A DNA stretch of 64,000 nucleotides, from assembly GCF_000173415.1 (NCBI RefSeq), contig NZ_ABXW01000017.1, forward strand, positions 62,001 through 126,000, read 5' to 3'. The position numbers and the translations under genes are program-made. Below the pieces are notes generated by a model. That model was not told the DNA's origin. It was given only the letters and a program-made list of their open reading frames with translations, and did not search any database. Source of the stretch: Providencia alcalifaciens DSM 30120 (GTDB lineage Bacteria; Pseudomonadota; Gammaproteobacteria; Enterobacterales; Enterobacteriaceae). This document shows, one piece after another, positions 60,591 through 64,000 of this stretch (position 1 is the stretch's first letter; the number at the start of each line of letters is the position of its first letter).

Positions 60591-60698
60591 ATGATATTAA
60601 AAGAGTTATTTATCCGTATGCTTCATGTTTTTCAATACCTTTTAGTCGGTATTCTTTTAATATTATCATCAATCGCTTTACCACACTGGTTAGGGTAA
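60591..60698 (+). CDS. 35-residue membrane peptide
   Basis: MILKELFIRMLHVFQYLLVG is followed by ILLILSSIALPHWLG: a single transmembrane helix. AAGGGGTACACTCT precedes the ATG. Its position between entericidin and Blc makes an envelope role possible. No family is recognised. Confidence 0.4.
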   Translation: MILKELFIRMLHVFQYLLVGILLILSSIALPHWLG

Positions 60699-60830
60699 TT
60701 CGGGTTAGCGCGGCAATGACTTTATTTAAATGCTAGGGCTCTATAGTTACGAAATATTAAATCACTATAGTCGCTCTACACTCTTTTTTATGCGAAAGTA
60801 TCTTATAGATAAATTTTCTGTGAGGTTGTA

Positions 60831-61346
60831 ATGCAGATAAAGTCAGTTTTTATGCTTGTAAGTATGCTTTTACTTAATGGGTGTAGTGTTAAGGTGCCAT
60901 CTGACATAACCCCTATTAAACATTTTGAGCTATCTCGCTATCTTGGTGAATGGTATGAAGTGGCTAGAATAGATAATCGATTTGAAAAGGGGCTAAGTAA
61001 AGTTTCTGCAAGCTATTCTCTACGCAATGATGGTGGTGTAAAGGTAGTCAATAGAGGATGGGATTCAAACGGGAAAAAGTGGAAAGAGAGTATAGGAAAA
61101 GCTTATTTTGTTGAATCGTCGGATGTAGGTGCCTTGAAAGTGTCTTTTTTCGGTCCTTTTTACGGCGGCTATAACATTATTAAGCTTGATGACAACTATC
61201 AATATTCGCTAGTTGTGGGACCTAATAAAGATTACTTATGGGTATTATCGCGTACACCAACTATGCCGCCAGAACTTTTAGATGAATACCTTAACTTTGC
61301 TAGTGTTAATGGTTTTGACAGGCAAAGAGTATTGATATTTCAATAG
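60831..61346 (+). CDS. blc: Blc-like outer-membrane lipocalin
   Basis: This 171-residue lipoprotein (lipobox LLLNGCSVK) has lipocalin motifs: GEWYEVARIDNRFEKGLSKV, GGVKVVNRGWD and a C-terminal YLWVLSRTPTMP. Bacterial Blc binds lysophospholipids in the outer membrane. It is normally a host gene near ecnAB and sugE; here it lies with an entericidin gene inside the prophage. Confidence 0.9.
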   Translation: MQIKSVFMLVSMLLLNGCSVKVPSDITPIKHFELSRYLGEWYEVARIDNRFEKGLSKVSASYSLRNDGGVKVVNRGWDSNGKKWKESIGKAYFVESSDVGALKVSFFGPFYGGYNIIKLDDNYQYSLVVGPNKDYLWVLSRTPTMPPELLDEYLNFASVNGFDRQRVLIFQ

Positions 61347-61416
61347 AATCACAAGTCAATTACTTGTTACGACATTAATTTATTAACAAGTACAAATGTA
61401 ATTACTGTAATAGACA

Positions 61417-61438
61417 ACCCGCCTAGTGCGGGTTTTTT
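61417..61438 (+). terminator. terminator after blc
   Basis: acccgc/gcgggt followed by tttttt. Confidence 0.85.
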
Positions 61439-61611
61439 ATTGTAAATAATAAAGCTCAAAATGGTGAGTTTTTAATTTGTTATGAGAAATTCTTTAAGAA
61501 ATATTCATACTTGAAGGACAAGTTGTTTTCTTGCTAAAAGACTTCAAGGTTTTTGGTGAAACCAATCGACAAAATAATTGGCTACTAAGATGTAAAGATA
61601 AGTGTGTAGAT

Positions 61612-61646
61612 AAAAAATCCCTTATTGCAACGAACACAATAAGGGA
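61612..61646 (-). terminator. leftward terminator with no assigned gene
   Basis: On the minus strand tcccttatt/aataaggga is followed by tttttt. No protein gene precedes it on that strand, so a short RNA is possible. Confidence 0.5.
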
Positions 61647-61814
61647 GATTGCAATAATACTAAATATTGTATTTGGCAATGAAATTAACAATGAATATAT
61701 AAAATACATTAATTTAATTATTATTATTCTGATTTAAATCAAATTAAAGGTTTTTGTAAAATCATACAAATCTTGTTTTTGTGTTGGCTTTTTGATTTAT
61801 CATGAGGGTGAATA

Positions 61815-62417
61815 ATGTTCAAAAGACCAGATTGGGAGGCTATTGAGTCGGCTTACCGAGCTGGCGTAATGTCTATAAGAGAAATAGCCTCTCAATATGA
61901 GATAACCCATCAAGCGATAAGTAAACGGGCAAAGAAAGAAGGATGGGAACGAGATTTAAAGGCAAAGGTTAAGGCTAGGGCTGAAAACTTGGTTGCCAAA
62001 AGAGAGGTTGCCACTCTGGTTGCCGCCGAGAAGGCTATTTCTGAGCGGCAACTTATCGAAGCTAATGCTGAAGTCATTGCCAATGTTCGTATGGAACATA
62101 GGGGTGATATTCGCAGGGCTAGGGAGTTAACCAACAGTTTATTTGATGAGCTATCTGCTGAATGTACGGATGTACCTGCTTTAAGGAAGCTAGGTGAATT
62201 AATGTTTGAGCCTGATAGCAATGGGCGAGACAAACTCAATGAACTCTACAATTCAATCATCTCCCTCCCCGAACGTGTTAAATCTGCTAAAGCATTAAGT
62301 GAGACACTTAAAAACCTAATTGGACTTGAGCGCCAGGCATACGGGCTGGATGACGCGCAGCAGAATAAAGTATCCGACTCTATATCGTCACTGATGGACG
62401 ACCTATCGAAGGAATAA
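61815..62417 (+). CDS. terS: terminase small subunit
   Basis: This 200-residue protein starts with an HTH (GVMSIREIASQYEITHQAIS) and has a long helical middle (KARAENLVAKREVATLVAAE). This is the usual layout of DNA-recognising small terminases. It is directly followed by terL. Confidence 0.8.
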   Translation: MFKRPDWEAIESAYRAGVMSIREIASQYEITHQAISKRAKKEGWERDLKAKVKARAENLVAKREVATLVAAEKAISERQLIEANAEVIANVRMEHRGDIRRARELTNSLFDELSAECTDVPALRKLGELMFEPDSNGRDKLNELYNSIISLPERVKSAKALSETLKNLIGLERQAYGLDDAQQNKVSDSISSLMDDLSKE

Positions 62418-62419
62418 GC

Positions 62420-63907
62420 ATGAAGCCAGAATATCTTGCATTATTAAGAGATAAGCTCTGGCGACTGAATCACTTGTACTGGATCACCAACAAAGAAGGT
62501 AAGCCAGTTCGATTTAAAATGACGCCGGAGCAGCTTGAATACTTTGAAGGGATGCATACGCGAAACATTATACTAAAGGCTCGTCAGCTTGGTTTTACGA
62601 CTGAGGTTTGCATTATCCAATTAGATGCGGCGCTATTTGAAGCTGCTAAATGTGCGTTGATAGCTCATACACTGAACGATGCCAAACGGTTATTCAGAGA
62701 AAAAATAAAGTATGCCTACGAAAAGCTACCCGAAGAAATTAAAGCTGCAAATCCGGCGAGTAATGATGCTGCTGGTGAATTGGTTTTTAGTAAAGGCGGG
62801 TCACTTTATATCAGCACGTCATTTCGTGGTGGCACTCTTCGATACTTGCATGTATCTGAGTTCGGAAAGATATGTGCAAAGTACCCTGAAAAAGCTCGTG
62901 AGATAGTTACTGGTGCGTTTGAAGCTGTATCAAGTGACTGTTTTACAACAATTGAAAGCACTGCTGAGGGGCGGGCGGGCTATTTTTATGATTATTGTCA
63001 GTCGGCCGAGAAAGCGCAAATTCAGTGTAAAACTCTATCTAACTTAGATTGGAAATTCTTTTTCTTTTCATGGTGGAAGAATCCTGAGTATGCGATTGAT
63101 CCTGTTGAGCAATTGCCGCAGCGATTAATTGATTATTTTGATGAGATATCCCGCAAGCATGGCATTCACTTGGATGAGCATCAGAAAGCGTGGTACTACG
63201 CAAAAGAAAAAACACTTGGCGATGATATGAGGCGGGAATACCCGTCAATACCCTCAGAGGCATTCCAGCAATCAGTTGAAGGTGCTTACTATGCTAAGCA
63301 ATTCCGCTTTCTGTACGAAAATAAACGCATTGGCACACTTCCTGATAATTCTCACTTACCTGTTCATACGTATTGGGATATCGGCGTTGGTGATTCAACG
63401 TCAATCTGGTTTATTCGTGAAGTCGGTAATGAATTCCACGTGATAGACCATTACTCAAACAGTGGTGAAGGTCTAAGACATTATATGAAAGTGCTGAAAG
63501 ATAAAGGCTACACATACGCGAGTCATAATGGACCTCATGATATTGATAACCGTGAATTTGGTTCAGATGCGAAATCGCGTAGAGAACTAGCTCGTGAAGG
63601 GTATGAAATTGACGGGCAAATTTACTCGATTCAATTTGACGTAGTGCCAAAGCTTTCTATTGATGAAGGTATTGAGGCTGTACGTGAAATTCTTCCTCTG
63701 TGTGTCTTTGACGAACATAAATGTGGTGAAGGCATTGCTCATCTCGAAGCATATCGAAAAGAGTGGGATGACAAACGAGGTTGCTGGAAAGATAAACCAC
63801 TTCACGATTACACATCACATGATGCTGATGGGTTTAGATATTTTGCTGTAAGTAGACGGAACGTTAAACGACCAGCATTCGAAATTAACTTAGGAACAAC
63901 CTTCTGA
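62420..63907 (+). CDS. terL: terminase large subunit
   Basis: This 495-residue packaging ATPase/nuclease has a Walker A-like LKARQLGFTTEVCI near residue 55, a Walker B/coupling region (RYLHVSEFGKICAKYPEKA) and C-terminal RNase H-like nuclease aspartates (YWDIGVGDSTSIWF, ASHNGPHDIDNREFGSD). The stop overlaps the next ATG. Confidence 0.9.
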   Translation: MKPEYLALLRDKLWRLNHLYWITNKEGKPVRFKMTPEQLEYFEGMHTRNIILKARQLGFTTEVCIIQLDAALFEAAKCALIAHTLNDAKRLFREKIKYAYEKLPEEIKAANPASNDAAGELVFSKGGSLYISTSFRGGTLRYLHVSEFGKICAKYPEKAREIVTGAFEAVSSDCFTTIESTAEGRAGYFYDYCQSAEKAQIQCKTLSNLDWKFFFFSWWKNPEYAIDPVEQLPQRLIDYFDEISRKHGIHLDEHQKAWYYAKEKTLGDDMRREYPSIPSEAFQQSVEGAYYAKQFRFLYENKRIGTLPDNSHLPVHTYWDIGVGDSTSIWFIREVGNEFHVIDHYSNSGEGLRHYMKVLKDKGYTYASHNGPHDIDNREFGSDAKSRRELAREGYEIDGQIYSIQFDVVPKLSIDEGIEAVREILPLCVFDEHKCGEGIAHLEAYRKEWDDKRGCWKDKPLHDYTSHDADGFRYFAVSRRNVKRPAFEINLGTTF

Positions 63908-64000
63908 TGAGTATAAATAATGTTGATTTTACTCGACCGGAGTATAAAACGGCTGCTCCTCAGTGGGAGTTAGTTCGCGCTGTTTGCCGGGGTGGCGATG
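63907..64000 (+). CDS. DUF4055-type phage portal protein, start only
   Basis: The first 31 codons (MSINNVDFTRPEYKTAAPQW) are in the window. The pattern Y-x-x-x-x-P-x-W-x-x-V-R at the start, directly after terL, fits DUF4055 portal proteins. The gene runs off the right edge. Confidence 0.65.
   Translation, partial: MSINNVDFTRPEYKTAAPQWELVRAVCRGGD

Larger units (their letters stand above)
61347..61814. other. region between blc and terS
   Basis: Apart from two terminators I see no confident gene. A 68-codon frame at 61531-61737 is weakly coding-like (CKDKCVDKKSLIATN) and lacks a good ribosome site. Confidence 0.4.

Noticed and set aside
61531..61737. 68-codon ORF before terS
   Set aside because: Contains the orphan terminator hairpin and lacks a ribosome site; the opposite strand has an equally long frame.

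Overview
This window comes from a gammaproteobacterial chromosome, most likely Providencia or a close relative in the Morganellaceae. The evidence is the moderately AT-rich DNA, the MrpJ-type fimbrial regulators, the Zur-controlled rpmE2/zinT operon, the oxamate carbamoyltransferase genes, and an ssrA (tmRNA) 3' end close to the enterobacterial sequence. Everything was read by eye; no database search was run.

Positions 1-35.9 kb are host chromosome. In order they hold: a Fur-controlled heme uptake unit (hemP and a ChuA/HmuR-type receptor cut by the window edge); a LysR gene divergent from a PACE efflux pump; a CynX/NimT-type MFS permease with a truncated nucleoside deaminase; an AllS-like regulator divergent from a purine-breakdown type operon (ankyrin protein, allH, allF, allG, permease, carbamate kinase, Tat-exported amidohydrolase); isoaspartyl peptidase; the folate-independent methionine synthase pair mesD-mesX; a fimbrial locus with two MrpJ-like regulators, a hybrid histidine kinase and a frameshifted RcsB-like regulator; a Zur operon (L31-type B, an L36-like protein, ZinT); and a Dyp peroxidase. 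From 32.8 to 35.7 kb lies a decay zone of broken genes (LysR, TauE/SafE, autotransporter, HTH).

At 35.9 kb a lone 3' end of ssrA marks one attachment site of a lambdoid prophage, which runs off the right edge. Its layout is accessory genes (Mrr-like nuclease, frameshifted PIN-like protein), int-xis, a leftward early operon (ssb, recT, recE-like nuclease, small genes, N with nutL), an immunity region (cI plus three co-oriented genes in the position of lambda rexAB, triple operators on both sides, cro), a rightward early operon (nutR, cII, O with iterons, P, a tRNA-Gly on the opposite strand, nin-type genes, Q), a long cargo-rich late leader (YbgA/TudS-like, cold-shock protein plus YmcF-like protein, small membrane and lipoproteins, twin structured RNA elements), a lysis cassette (holin, endolysin, Rz/Rz1), more cargo (KTSC, DUF1161, entericidin, Blc lipocalin), then terS, terL and the start of a portal gene.

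Two things stand out. First, the repressor operon carries a coupled DUF6978-DUF1828/1829 pair with DUF3024, placed like a superinfection-exclusion module. Second, a duplicated RNA-like element in the late leader shows compensating base changes. Several genes are broken by single-base indels, often in A runs; these may be real decay, programmed frameshifting or assembly error.
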